Assembly: GCA_031414805.1 (NCBI GenBank)
Contig: JANOQJ010000088.1
Coordinates: forward strand, 1 to 64,000
Length of the DNA: 64,000 bases
DNA from: JAAFIW01 sp031414805
Lineage (GTDB): Bacteria > Pseudomonadota > Gammaproteobacteria > Burkholderiales > Burkholderiaceae_C
Direction: 5' to 3'
Below the pieces are notes generated by a model, which saw nothing but the letters and a program-made list of their open reading frames with translations, was not told the DNA's origin and did no database searches. Below are positions 27,959 through 36,773 of the stretch, piece after piece; position 1 is the first letter of the stretch; each line of letters begins with the position of its first letter. Made by a program: the position numbers and the translations under genes.

Positions 27959-29407
27959 CTAGCCGACCAGAAAGCTCTTAATCAGTAAACCCGCCACCGC
28001 GCAGCCCGCAATCACGGGAATCACCCCAGCCTTTTGGCTGAACAGCATCCACGCAGCGGCCAGCATGACGACCACTGCCGCCCAGTCGATTTGGGCATAA
28101 AAAGGGCCTTCAGCCCTTTTATTGATTGCTACAGCAGCTATAAAAAACAGAGCAAGATGTGCCATCACACCTACCACCGCCGCGCTGATGGCTGTCAATG
28201 GTGCGGTGAACCCCAGCTTGCCGTGGGTCGATTCCACCAGGGGACCGCCCGCCAGGATGAAGATGAATGAGGGTAAGAAGGTGAACCAGGTCACGACCAC
28301 CGCGGCCATTGCGGCCCCCATAAACAGCATGTCGGGCCCTAGCACCTGCCGGGCCCAGCCCCCCAAAAAGCCGACAAAAGCCACCACCATGATCAGCGGG
28401 CCCGGCGTGGTCTCGCCCAGGGCCAAACCATCGATCATTTGCGCCGCCGTCAGCCACTGGAAATGTTCCACCGCGCCCTGGTACACATAGGGCAGCACTG
28501 CATAAGCACCGCCAAAGGTCAGCAGCGCAGCTTTGGTAAAAAACCAGGCCATTTGCGTCACCGTGCCCTGCCAGCCAAAGCTCAGCAGCAAAGCCGCCAT
28601 GGGCAGCAACCACAGCGCCGCACCGACCACCAGCACGGTGGCCAGGCGGCTTCGGGAAAAGCGTGCGTGGATGGGCGTGGGCGTGCCATCGTCGATCGCT
28701 GCGGGTGGGTGCGCCGCATCCGTCTCAGCTTTCCCCGCATGACCGCCCGGTCCCGCAAATTGCCCCGGTGCCCAGCGCGAGCCCAGCCAACCAACCACCG
28801 TGGCCACCAGCACGACCGCTGGAAACGGCACGTTCAAGAACGCAATTGCTATAAAACTCATAGCTGCCAGAGCAGTTAATACAGGGGCCTTTGTCGGTTT
28901 CTTCAATACTTTGCTGCCGATTCGCCAAACCGCGTGCACCACAATGGCCGCCACCGCAGGCTTGATGCCGTACAGCAGCGCGGCCACCCACGGCACCTGG
29001 CCAAACACCACATACACCCAGCTCAGCGCTATCAAAATGAACAGCGACGGCAGCACAAACAGCACGCCCGCCGCCACGCCGCCCCAGGTGCGGTGCATGA
29101 GCCAGCCGATGTAGGTGGCCAGTTGCTGCGCCTCCGGTCCGGGCAGCAACATGCAGTAATTCAGCGCGTGCAGAAAACGCCTGTCGGAAATCCACCGGCG
29201 CTCATCCACCAGCACACGGTGCATCAGCGCGATCTGCCCGGCCGGGCCGCCAAAGCTGATAAAGCCCAGCTTGAACCAGAAGGCCAGCGCTTGGGTGAAT
29301 GAAATGGTGTTTGGGTTGTGGTCGGTGGTGGCGATCATTTGGAGTTTCTCTTTTCTTGCGCGTCGTCTTGCCGCTTCAGCCTTGCGCCGCCACTCGGCGG
29401 TGTTCAT
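27959..29407 (-). CDS. chrA: Chromate efflux transporter ChrA
   Basis: ChrA exports chromate across the inner membrane. The full-length protein (482 residues from the ATG at 29407) has two CHR domains, each starting with a membrane motif: FWFKLGFISFGGPAGQIALM in the N-terminal half and WFFTKAALLTFGGAYAVLPYV in the C-terminal half, with LPGPEAQQLATYIG and TTPGPLIMVVAFVG. The ATG overlaps the chrB stop (ATGA) and has GGAAG 6 bases upstream. Two stretches (about residues 172-184 and 420-435) match degenerate copies of the dispersed repeat. A highly basic N-terminal run (RRKAEAARRRARKEK) precedes the first domain. Confidence 0.95.
   Translation of the reverse strand: MNTAEWRRKAEAARRRARKEKLQMIATTDHNPNTISFTQALAFWFKLGFISFGGPAGQIALMHRVLVDERRWISDRRFLHALNYCMLLPGPEAQQLATYIGWLMHRTWGGVAAGVLFVLPSLFILIALSWVYVVFGQVPWVAALLYGIKPAVAAIVVHAVWRIGSKVLKKPTKAPVLTALAAMSFIAIAFLNVPFPAVVLVATVVGWLGSRWAPGQFAGPGGHAGKAETDAAHPPAAIDDGTPTPIHARFSRSRLATVLVVGAALWLLPMAALLLSFGWQGTVTQMAWFFTKAALLTFGGAYAVLPYVYQGAVEHFQWLTAAQMIDGLALGETTPGPLIMVVAFVGFLGGWARQVLGPDMLFMGAAMAAVVVTWFTFLPSFIFILAGGPLVESTHGKLGFTAPLTAISAAVVGVMAHLALFFIAAVAINKRAEGPFYAQIDWAAVVVMLAAAWMLFSQKAGVIPVIAGCAVAGLLIKSFLVG
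28105..28150 (-). repeat. Degenerate dispersed repeat copy within chrA (3' part)
   Basis: The plus strand reads GGCCTTCAGCCC, TTTTATTGATTGCT, AGCAGCTATAAAAA in order, matching the reverse of the family layout with changes in the central palindrome. It encodes FFIAAVAINKRAEGPF of ChrA. Confidence 0.5.
28858..28890 (+). repeat. Degenerate dispersed repeat copy within chrA (middle)
   Basis: ATAGCTGCCAGAGCAGTTAA followed by TACAGGGGCC resembles the family with several substitutions. On the coding strand it gives APVLTALAAMSFIAIA, the same reading phase as the copies in rsmA and the SWIM protein. Confidence 0.55.
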
Positions 29408-30294
29408 GGCTGCTTCCAGTTGTGCGCCTCGTCTTGTGCCAGCACCTTGTCGCAGCACCAGGCGTAGAGCGCGTCATACAGCGGTAGGGCAGCTTGCAGC
29501 ATGGTGTGGTCATCGGCGTGCAGTCGCGACAAACCCAGCGAAAACGCCAGCAAACCAGCGGATTGCGCTGCCAAGTCCAGCCGGTCGGTATCCGCCCCGC
29601 GCACGATGCGGGCCAGCAAATCCAGCGCGGGGTTTTTAAGTTCAAACCCGCCCAACAATGCATCAAAGCTGCACAACTCACCCACATGCGAGACCGGCGC
29701 GCCGGGAATGTCGTAGGCCACCGCGTTCAAGCGCCTGGCTTCTTCAAACACCTGGGGTGTGGGCACGTAAAAAAATTCGGCGCGCGGGTCGATGAAGCGG
29801 CTAATTAACCAGGGGCAGGCAATGCGATCAATCTTGGGTCGCTCGCGTGTGATCCAATGCGAGGCGTGCTCGCCCGTGACGCCCCAATCGGGTCGCTTGC
29901 GCAGGGTGAGCGCGGGGTTCCCCCGCCACTGCTTCGTGTTCTGCGGTGTGTCCTCGCCGTCTTGCCCGCCTTCGATGCCACCTTCGAGCGCGCAGGCATT
30001 CCAACCCGCTGCACGCAACTGCGCCACCGCATCGGCGCTGACGTTATGGCCATAGACGCAATACACCACCACCTCGCGCGGTGGCTGGCTGGCCGCCCAT
30101 GCGGCCACGTCTTCGGGCTTGCAGCGCTGCGCGGTGGCGATGAGGTGGGGGCTTGAAGCAAACTTTTCTTCGCGCCGCACATCGAGCACCAGCGGCGCGT
30201 CAGGTCTCCCCAAACGAAGGTTCAACGCCTGTGGGGAAGTGGAAAAAGCACGGTTGAACGCAGAGGGATTTGCAGATGCAATTGAGGTGTCCAC
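29404..30294 (-). CDS. chrB: Rhodanese-ChrB fusion, chromate resistance protein
   Basis: The protein joins an N-terminal rhodanese domain (about 25-120: LVLDVRREEKF and active-site loop VVYCVYGHNVS) to a ChrB C-terminal domain (about 155-295: RERPKIDRIACPWLISRFIDP). ChrB proteins regulate or assist chromate resistance, and a rhodanese (ChrE-like) is elsewhere a separate gene. The GTG at 30294 is preferred because GGAG lies 7 bases upstream; the frame is open to 30336. It is translationally coupled to chrA, forming a two-gene chromate operon next to the type II R-M module. Confidence 0.9.
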   Translation of the reverse strand: MDTSIASANPSAFNRAFSTSPQALNLRLGRPDAPLVLDVRREEKFASSPHLIATAQRCKPEDVAAWAASQPPREVVVYCVYGHNVSADAVAQLRAAGWNACALEGGIEGGQDGEDTPQNTKQWRGNPALTLRKRPDWGVTGEHASHWITRERPKIDRIACPWLISRFIDPRAEFFYVPTPQVFEEARRLNAVAYDIPGAPVSHVGELCSFDALLGGFELKNPALDLLARIVRGADTDRLDLAAQSAGLLAFSLGLSRLHADDHTMLQAALPLYDALYAWCCDKVLAQDEAHNWKQP

Positions 30295-30437
30295 GGATAA
30301 CTCCAAGTGAGAATTACCAGCGCTTGGACGGGACACCGTCTATCTGTGAAGCAGGAGTTTCAAGATTCGGGAGGCTGCTTTCCCGATAGCTCAGATGATA
30401 GCTTGCGTTTTGATTCGACTCGCCAACTCACTCCGGG

Positions 30438-30830
30438 TTACTGCCCGAAGATCCACCGCGTGCCCGCAAACGCCACGCCAAACAACGCGGCGTAGCCGAA
30501 CACATGCCAGCTGAACTCGCGGCGGTTTTCGCGCCAGGCGCGCAGCCGCTCCACCAATACGCCTGCCAGGGTGGGTGCCAGCAGGAGGTTGAGCAATTGC
30601 AGCCCAGCAGAGCGAATGGCCAGCTCAGGGAAGAAATACAAAGTAGCAGCACCCGCGAGCACGCCAGTGATTACCGACCAAGCCACTTCATGTTCTGGCT
30701 TTAGTTTGTGTTCACGGCCCGTGGCCTTATACCAACCGGCTTTGGCCCCGCCGCCCAGCGCTTCGGTGAAAAGCTGCAGCAAAAACTCGCCGAAGAAGTT
30801 GAAGATCAACTCAAACAAAAATTCCAGCAT
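30438..30830 (-). CDS. Small membrane protein of unknown function
   Basis: The 130-residue protein has a hydrophobic, phenylalanine-rich start (MLEFLFELIFNFFGEFLLQLF) and about three further hydrophobic segments (WSVITGVLAGAATLYFF, LLNLLLAPTLAGVLVERL, FGYAALFGVAFAGTRWIF). It has no enzyme motif. It begins 6 bases after the purC stop, so it is the last gene of the purC transcript. Function not recognised. The gap 30331-30437 holds nothing evident. Confidence 0.75.
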   Translation of the reverse strand: MLEFLFELIFNFFGEFLLQLFTEALGGGAKAGWYKATGREHKLKPEHEVAWSVITGVLAGAATLYFFPELAIRSAGLQLLNLLLAPTLAGVLVERLRAWRENRREFSWHVFGYAALFGVAFAGTRWIFGQ

Positions 30831-30836
30831 GCGGGC

Positions 30837-31745
30837 TCAGCCTGCCAGCCGATCAAAAGCTTCCTGGTACTTGGCCGCGGTTTGCGCAATCACGGCTTGC
30901 GGCAGCACGGGTGCAGGCGGTGCCTTGTTCCAGGGCTGGCCATCAATGCGCACCTGCTCCAGCCAGTCGCGCAAAAACTGCTTGTCAAAGCTGGGCGGGT
31001 TGCGGCCTTGGGCAAAGGCCTGCGCGTAGCTGTCTGCGGGCCAGTAGCGCGAGCTGTCGGGCGTCAGCACCTCGTCCATCAGCACCAGGGTTCCGTCAGC
31101 GTCGAGCCCAAACTCAAACTTGGTGTCGGCAATGATGATGCCTTTGGCCTGCGCAATCTCGCTGGCGGCGCGGTACAGCGCCAGGCTGATGGTTTTGATG
31201 CGGGTCGCCAAGTCCAGCCCAATCAACTCCACAGTGCGCTCAAAGCTGATGTTCTCGTCGTGCTCACCCGCTTCAGCCTTGGCTGCGGGGGTGTAAATCG
31301 GATGGGGCAGCGGGCTGGCATTGCGCAGGCCACCGGGCAGAAGCACACCGCAAACCGAATGGCTTTGCTGGTATTCGGCCCAGCCACTACCCGCCAAATA
31401 GCCACGCACCACCGCTTCCACCATGATGGGTTTCAGGCGCTTGACCAACATGGACCGCCCTTGCACCTGCGGCACCTCAGCGGGTGTGACCACGCTCTCG
31501 GGTGCAACGCCAGTTAAATGATTCGGGCAAATGTGACCCAACTGGTCAAACCAGAACAAAGCCATTTGCGTCAGCAGCGCGCCCTTGCCCGGAATCGGCT
31601 GGCCCATGATCACGTCAAACGCGCTGATGCGGTCACTGGCCACCATCAGGATGCGGTCAGTGCCGACGGCGTAGTTGTCGCGGACTTTGCCGCGGGCCAA
31701 TAAGGGCAGGGAGGTGATGGCGCTGGTGTGAACGGCAGTGGTCAT
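30837..31745 (-). CDS. purC: SAICAR synthase PurC
   Basis: PurC joins CAIR and aspartate in purine synthesis. The protein has the motifs LLARGKVRDNYAVG near the N-terminus, SAFDVIMGQPIPGKGALLT, the VRGYLAGSGWAEYQ region and LIIADTKFEFGLD with DEVLTPDSSRYW. The ATG at 31745 gives the normal length of about 302 residues; upstream open codons to 31850 are part of the gap after the SWIM-protein gene. In related bacteria purC lies close to fba and pgk-pyk, and here those are found at 40.8-57.8 kb on the same strand, separated by accessory modules. Confidence 0.96.
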   Translation of the reverse strand: MTTAVHTSAITSLPLLARGKVRDNYAVGTDRILMVASDRISAFDVIMGQPIPGKGALLTQMALFWFDQLGHICPNHLTGVAPESVVTPAEVPQVQGRSMLVKRLKPIMVEAVVRGYLAGSGWAEYQQSHSVCGVLLPGGLRNASPLPHPIYTPAAKAEAGEHDENISFERTVELIGLDLATRIKTISLALYRAASEIAQAKGIIIADTKFEFGLDADGTLVLMDEVLTPDSSRYWPADSYAQAFAQGRNPPSFDKQFLRDWLEQVRIDGQPWNKAPPAPVLPQAVIAQTAAKYQEAFDRLAG

Positions 31746-31774
31746 GTTCTTGTGGAAGGCTGGTGGGGCACGTC

Positions 31775-33649
31775 TCAAAGCTTCAACGCGTCCAATCCCT
31801 TGATGAAGTTTCGCTTGGCTTTGTATTCTGCCCGCAGGCGTGCCAGCCACTGACCGTGGTCTGGCTGCTTCATGAGAGACGCTACTTCCGCAACCAGCTC
31901 CAACACGTCGGTGTAGGGCGTGCTGGCTTGCGGCATGCGCGCTGCGAAAACGCGGTGCAGCAGCGCCAAAGCCTCTGCCGGTTTTGTGTCGCGAATCTTT
32001 TTGGCAAGCGTGTAGAGCAATTTATCGTCACACGCATGCGGGGGCTGCACCAGCGCCAGCGCCTCATCGGTTTTGCTTTCGTGCAGCAACCAGGTCGCTC
32101 GCGTGGTGACGGATCGCCCTGTGTTTGTGGGTCTTGAAAAGTACAGGCGTGACGGCTTGGATTTCGCGTCCTGCACTTCACGTGCCGCCACCCACTCGTA
32201 CAGGGATGCGCGGTAAGTCTGGCGGTCATGCCCCGCCGCCACAGCAGCTTTCAGCACGGCGTCAAACTTCTCGGGGCTGGGGTTGTGCTCCAGGCGGGTG
32301 CGATGAATGGCCAAGGCTTCCGCGTCCCAGCCATCGCGCTCGTAGCAGCGCAGCAAGTCGTCCTGGATGCGCCAGTCTTGCGGAAAGAGTTTGCGCGCCT
32401 TGAGCGCGTAGTCCAAGGCCTCGCGCATTTTGTTCATCGACTCACACCAGGCGATCAGCTCGCTGTGTTCGTGTGCCTCCTGCAGGCTGGCAGACAGCGC
32501 TTGCAGCACGGCTGCGTCATCGCCTTGACGCTTCAGGTCTTCGATGTAGCGTCGGCGCAGCTGCGATCGCTCGGCATCCCATCCCCCAGAAACACCCGTG
32601 AAAATCAGGCTACGTGCCTTGCGCTTGCCCTGGGCATCAAACGAGGTTTGCTCAGACATTGACTGAACACAAGCCAACCAATCGGCTTGCACCCGCTCGC
32701 TGTAACGTTTTTGCACCAATGGCCCTGCAACTTCGAGCACGTCGGACTCGCGCCACAAGCCCCAGGGGTCGGCCTCCATCAACGCAAACCATTCGTCCAG
32801 CCATTGCGCAGGCGGCGGCGCGGCCTTCAGTGTCTTGAGCAGCAAGGCTTGCACGCCATACATCAGGTCGCCAATCATGCCGCCCGAATCGTCAGCGTGT
32901 TCGCCCACCTTGTACAGCTTGCGCAGCGCATAGGCGCAGGCTGCGCGGCCTTGTTCGGGCGAAGCGTGTGCAATTCTCTCAAGCAGGGGATAGACCGCCT
33001 CGGCACGTCTGGCGTAGGCGTTGGATTCAGCCCAGCCATAAAAACTGCGCGACTTCTCCAACATGGTGGCAATGGCGTCTTTCCAGCCACCCGGTTCCTG
33101 CACCGCCACGCTCTGCGCATGCCACGACTTCAACACCGCCATCAGGTCGCGGTCTGTCTCGGCCAACTGCCACAGCTTCTCAGCCAAACTGGTGGCGTCC
33201 TGGGCAAACACAAAGGCCTTGAGTGCATCCCGCTTGCTGGCGACGGTGGCCTGGCGTTTTTGGGACGCTATTGATTTAATAGCTGCTTGAGCAGTATTTG
33301 CAAGGGCTGGAGCGGCATTTCCTTCTAATTTACAGCGCCAGAAGAGGCCTGCGGCCACCATGTGCTTGCAAAACGCGCCTTCTTGCGCATGCGGGCAGGT
33401 ACATGCCGTGTGCAGGCCTACGTCTTCAAAATACAACTCGGTGCTGTAGGTCTGCGTGCCTTTGACCGTGAACGTTGCATTGCCTCCGCCATCACGCGGC
33501 ATGCTGACCTTGCCTGCGGAAAAATAGGCATGCCCGCGTTCAAATATGTCTTCGCCCGCCATCTCACGCAGCGCATCGTCTGACAACTTTTCGGCCCAGT
33601 TGTCAGTAATCTCTGCCCAACGTGCCGCGAAGTCTTTTTTTACTGCCAT
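31775..33649 (-). CDS. SWIM zinc-finger protein with helical repeat C-terminus
   Basis: The 624-residue protein has a SWIM zinc finger at residues 83-96 (C83-x-C85-x8-C94-x-H96 in CTCPHAQEGAFCKH), a fold found in proteins acting on nucleic acids or in complexes. The rest is helical, with TPR-like pairs (ALDYALKARKLFPQDWRIQDDLLRCYERDGWDAEAL), as in DUF6880-type proteins. Residues 115-129 (ALANTAQAAIKSIAS) are encoded by a dispersed repeat copy placed between finger and helical region. It lies 29 bases upstream of purC on the same strand. Function unknown. Confidence 0.85.
   Translation of the reverse strand: MAVKKDFAARWAEITDNWAEKLSDDALREMAGEDIFERGHAYFSAGKVSMPRDGGGNATFTVKGTQTYSTELYFEDVGLHTACTCPHAQEGAFCKHMVAAGLFWRCKLEGNAAPALANTAQAAIKSIASQKRQATVASKRDALKAFVFAQDATSLAEKLWQLAETDRDLMAVLKSWHAQSVAVQEPGGWKDAIATMLEKSRSFYGWAESNAYARRAEAVYPLLERIAHASPEQGRAACAYALRKLYKVGEHADDSGGMIGDLMYGVQALLLKTLKAAPPPAQWLDEWFALMEADPWGLWRESDVLEVAGPLVQKRYSERVQADWLACVQSMSEQTSFDAQGKRKARSLIFTGVSGGWDAERSQLRRRYIEDLKRQGDDAAVLQALSASLQEAHEHSELIAWCESMNKMREALDYALKARKLFPQDWRIQDDLLRCYERDGWDAEALAIHRTRLEHNPSPEKFDAVLKAAVAAGHDRQTYRASLYEWVAAREVQDAKSKPSRLYFSRPTNTGRSVTTRATWLLHESKTDEALALVQPPHACDDKLLYTLAKKIRDTKPAEALALLHRVFAARMPQASTPYTDVLELVAEVASLMKQPDHGQWLARLRAEYKAKRNFIKGLDALKL
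33278..33314 (+). repeat. Dispersed repeat copy inside the SWIM-protein gene
   Basis: A near-consensus copy (core perfect, then TTGCAAGGGCTGGAGCGG) lies within the coding region and is read on the opposite strand as ALANTAQAAIKSI, without interrupting the frame. Confidence 0.9.
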
Positions 33650-33801
33650 GCCCAGCTCCCTACTGATACATCAGGTGGCCGAAAAGACGCTGTTTATGCG
33701 GCACAACGCCCAGCACCACATACGCTTCATTACACACAGCCTGTGTGCGGTTGAATTATGCGGTTGTGGCAGGCTGGCAGTTTTCAACCGACACTTTTCG
33801 C

Positions 33802-34788
33802 ATGATTGCCTTACCTGAACTGGATCCCGGCGCGCAGATGATTTTTGTCATCAATGCGGCGGCTGGACGTCACGACGAGCAGGCCAAGCGTGACGTCATT
33901 GAGATGGCGTTGCACAAGGCCGGGCGCACGGGTGAGTTGGTGTTTGCCGAGCCTGCGCAATTGCCAGCCGCTGCACAGCGTGCTGCGCAGCAGGCGCTGG
34001 CCATGCACACAGCGATGGTGGCCGTCGGCGGCGACGGCACCATCAACACCGTGGCGCAGGCGGCACATGCAACCGGTTGTGCGATGGGCGTCGTGCCCCA
34101 AGGCACGTTCAACTATTTCGCCCGCGCACACGGCATTCCGCCCGACCCGGCCGACGCGATGCAATTGCTGTTTGACGGCGCGGTGAAGCCGGTGCAGGTG
34201 GGAACCATCAACGAGCAGATATTTTTGGTGAATGCCAGCCTCGGTCTGTACCCGCAACTGCTGGAAGACCGCGAAGCCTACAAAGCCCGCTTTGGCCGCA
34301 GCCGCTGGGTGGCGTTGGGCGCGGCCTGCCTGACGCTGCTGCGGGCGCACCGCCAGTTGCAGCTGCACATTGACTTGGGCGATCAGGGGCGTGATGTGCG
34401 CACACCCACGCTGTTTGTGGGCAACAACCGGCTGCAACTGGAGCAGGTCGGCGTGCCCGTGGCGTTGTGCCCGGTACGCGGTTTTGACAACGGCCGCGTG
34501 TCGGCGGTGATGCTTCGTGCCAGTAGCACGTGGGACATGATGCGGGTGATGTTGCACGGTGCAATCGGTCGGTTGGGCGAAGCCGAGGGTGTGGAGAGTT
34601 TTGAGTTTGACCGCATGCGCATCAAACCGCGACTGGCGTACGGCGCGCGCAAGGTCAAGGTTGCGTTTGATGGCGAGGTCAAGTGGATGCCGTGGCCCAT
34701 CGAGTTTGCTGTGCCCGAGAAACCTTTGTACTTAGTGATGCCCCGAGCAGGCGACGCGTCGGCTCCCGAGCAGCAGGCGCCCGCATGA
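33802..34788 (+). CDS. Diacylglycerol kinase-family lipid kinase
   Basis: A DAGK-catalytic-domain protein with the phosphate-binding VGGDGTINTVAQAA motif and a start VINAAAGRHDEQAK (compare NPxSG). The C-terminal half (VGNNRLQLEQVGVP, DGEVKWMP) matches the NAD kinase/DAGK-like beta domain. These enzymes phosphorylate lipids such as diacylglycerol or act on sphingoid bases. The ATG at 33802 is chosen; an ATG at 33838 just before the first strand is also possible, and neither has a strong ribosome site. The stop overlaps the start of a phosphoesterase gene (ATGA at 34785-34788), suggesting one membrane-lipid-related transcript. Confidence 0.9.
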   Translation: MIALPELDPGAQMIFVINAAAGRHDEQAKRDVIEMALHKAGRTGELVFAEPAQLPAAAQRAAQQALAMHTAMVAVGGDGTINTVAQAAHATGCAMGVVPQGTFNYFARAHGIPPDPADAMQLLFDGAVKPVQVGTINEQIFLVNASLGLYPQLLEDREAYKARFGRSRWVALGAACLTLLRAHRQLQLHIDLGDQGRDVRTPTLFVGNNRLQLEQVGVPVALCPVRGFDNGRVSAVMLRASSTWDMMRVMLHGAIGRLGEAEGVESFEFDRMRIKPRLAYGARKVKVAFDGEVKWMPWPIEFAVPEKPLYLVMPRAGDASAPEQQAPA

Positions 34789-35594
34789 CGGTGCTGCTGC
34801 AAATTTCAGACACGCACTTTGGCACCGAGCAACCCGCCGTCGTGCAAGCTTTGCTGGCGCTGGCCGCGCAACAGCGGCCTGACCTGGTCGTGCTGTCCGG
34901 CGACATCACCCAGCGCGCGCGGCCCTCGCAGTTTCGCGCTGCACGATCGTTTGCCGACCAACTGGGCGCGCCAGTATTGGCCATTCCCGGTAACCACGAC
35001 ATTGCCCTGTTTAACCTGATGGCCCGCGCGCTCTACCCCTACGCGGCCTATACCAATGCGTTTGGGCATGACCTGGAGCCGGTCTTTACTTCCGCGCAGT
35101 TGATGGTGGTGGGTGTGAAGACCACGCGCCGCTACCGCCACAAGCATGGCGAGGTGTCAGCCGATCAGGTCCAGCGCGTGGCCCAATTGCTGCAAACCGC
35201 CACCCCGGATCAGCTGCGCGTGGTGGTGGTGCACCAACCAATCGCCGTGGCCCACCCGTCGGACGTGAACAACCGCTTACGCGGGCATGCCGATGCACAG
35301 CGAACCTGGGCAGCGGCGGGCGCAGACATCGTGATGAGCGGACACATTCACCTGTCGTATGTACTGCCGCTCACGGATCTGCCGCGCCCCATGTGGGTGG
35401 TGCAAGCCGGAACCGCTGTTTCACGGCGGCTGCGCCAGGGGTTGCCCAATTCAGTGAATCTGCTGCGTTGGAGCGGGGCGGGTTCAGGCGGGCGTTGTCT
35501 GGTTGAGCAGTGGGACTATGTTGCGGCGCTGGAAACTTTTGGCTTGGTAAACGTCACTGACATTGCGCCTGCAAGGGCAGTACAAACTACATAG
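34785..35594 (+). CDS. Metallophosphoesterase (calcineurin-like)
   Basis: All the dimetal motifs are visible in order: ISDTHFG, VVLSGDITQ, IPGNHDI, VVVHQPI and MSGHIHLS. The 269-residue length fits cAMP-phosphodiesterase-like members of the family. The start is coupled to the lipid kinase stop. There is no signal peptide, and it acts in the cytoplasm. The substrate cannot be assigned, but co-expression with a lipid kinase points to a phospholipid or nucleotide phosphate. Confidence 0.93.
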   Translation: MTVLLQISDTHFGTEQPAVVQALLALAAQQRPDLVVLSGDITQRARPSQFRAARSFADQLGAPVLAIPGNHDIALFNLMARALYPYAAYTNAFGHDLEPVFTSAQLMVVGVKTTRRYRHKHGEVSADQVQRVAQLLQTATPDQLRVVVVHQPIAVAHPSDVNNRLRGHADAQRTWAAAGADIVMSGHIHLSYVLPLTDLPRPMWVVQAGTAVSRRLRQGLPNSVNLLRWSGAGSGGRCLVEQWDYVAALETFGLVNVTDIAPARAVQTT

Positions 35595-35604
35595 AAAGCA
35601 TTTT

Positions 35605-36087
35605 GTGGAAACAACCGCTTTATGGGTGCTCTGCGGAGCGTTGATTTTGGTGGGCTTGGCGGGCACCGTGCTGCCCGCCCTGCCGGGCACGTTGTTTGTG
35701 CTGGCGGGCATTGTGCTGGGTGCATGGATTGACGATTTCACCCGCGTCACCTGGGTCACGGTGACCGCCGTGAGCGTGCTGGCCGCGCTGGCCTGGGTGC
35801 TGGACTACGTGGCCGGGCTGTTGGGCGCGCGCAAGGTCGGGGCCAGCCGGCAGGCCATCATTGGCGCCGTCATCGGCACAGTGGCCGGTGTTTTCATGGG
35901 CCTGGTGGGCGTGCTGTTCATGCCGTTGGTGGGCGCTGCGGCGGGTGAATACATCGCCCAAAAAGACCGCGATCGGGCGGTCAAAGTGGGCGTTGCCACC
36001 TGGCTGGGCATCATGGCCGGTCTGGTTGCCAAGGTCGTGATCGCCCTCATGATGATTGGCATCTTTGTGGTGGCATTGATTTTTTAA
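35605..36087 (+). CDS. DUF456 family membrane protein
   Basis: The protein of about 160 residues has four hydrophobic segments: TTALWVLCGALILVGLAGTVLPALPGTLFVLAG, VTAVSVLAALAWVLDYVAGLLGARK, the glycine-rich AIIGAVIGTVAGVFMGLVG with IGAxxG-like repeats, and GIMAGLVAKVVIALMMIGIFVVALIF. This is the DUF456 layout. The GTG at 35605 is preferred, with AGAAAG 6 bases upstream; the longer frame to 35563 overlaps the preceding gene. Function unknown. Confidence 0.88.
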   Translation: METTALWVLCGALILVGLAGTVLPALPGTLFVLAGIVLGAWIDDFTRVTWVTVTAVSVLAALAWVLDYVAGLLGARKVGASRQAIIGAVIGTVAGVFMGLVGVLFMPLVGAAAGEYIAQKDRDRAVKVGVATWLGIMAGLVAKVVIALMMIGIFVVALIF

Positions 36088-36101
36088 AGAGAGGCTTGGC
36101 A

Positions 36102-36470
36102 ATGAGAACTTTGATTTGGGCCATTGCCGCCATCGTGGCAGTGCTGGTCACCCTCACCGTGCTGGTCTTGGCATCGGCCATTGGCTGGATGGTTGACCTG
36201 ACGCCTGGCGCGCTGGAAAGCGTGGGCCGTGTGGCGCAATGGCCAGTACCCGCATGGCTGGCCCTGTGGGTTGACCCGGCGCAAGTCGAGCAGGTGCTGG
36301 GTCAGTTGTCCAAATGGCTACAAACCGCCGCCACACAAGCCCCATGGCTGTCGTCGTTGCTGGGCTGGATCGTTCCCGTGCTGTGGGGCTTCTGGGCCCT
36401 GGTGATGCTGTGCCTGCTGGCCCTGACGGGGCTGGTGCATGCGCTGGTGGGTAAGAGCATGGCCAGTTAG
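36102..36470 (+). CDS. Small membrane protein of unknown function
   Basis: The 122-residue protein has an N-terminal anchor (LIWAIAAIVAVLVTLTVLVLASAIGWMV) and a C-terminal pair of hydrophobic segments (WLSSLLGWIVPVLWGFWALVMLCLLALTGLVHALV), with a soluble amphipathic middle (DPAQVEQVLGQLSKWLQTAA). It follows the DUF456 gene by 14 bases and has GAGAGG 8 bases before the ATG. No family recognised. Confidence 0.8.
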   Translation: MRTLIWAIAAIVAVLVTLTVLVLASAIGWMVDLTPGALESVGRVAQWPVPAWLALWVDPAQVEQVLGQLSKWLQTAATQAPWLSSLLGWIVPVLWGFWALVMLCLLALTGLVHALVGKSMAS

Positions 36471-36530
36471 TGCTACGGCCCGAAGAAGTATCAATAGTGT
36501 GTGGCTCCGAGGAATAGTCGCTACTAAATC

Positions 36531-36670
36531 AATAGCTGCTTGAGCAGTATTCGCAAGGGCTAGTGGCCGATTTGGCACTAAAACGGCATGTTTTGCGCCC
36601 TCCCCTCCCGGGGAGGGCTGGGGTGGAGCCGGCTGTTCAACTGCCCGGCTCGCGTGACTTGGCACGACCG
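36531..36670 (+). repeat. Composite repeat upstream of the hybrid histidine kinase
   Basis: The unit starts with a dispersed repeat copy (36531-36568), continues through about 30 bases to CCCTCCCCTCCCGGGGAGGG (36599-36618), a C/G palindrome, and ends with CTGTTCAACTGCCC and TGACTTGG. The same order of blocks follows the kinase gene. The rest of the gap 36671-36773 holds nothing clear. Confidence 0.8.
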
Positions 36671-36773
36671 AGTGTGGTGTTGCATTCTTCCTGCAAGATA
36701 AGAATGCGTCCATTCCCCGATCAATGCAATTGTGTTCAACATGCCGCCACACCCAAACCCGGTTTACTGACTG

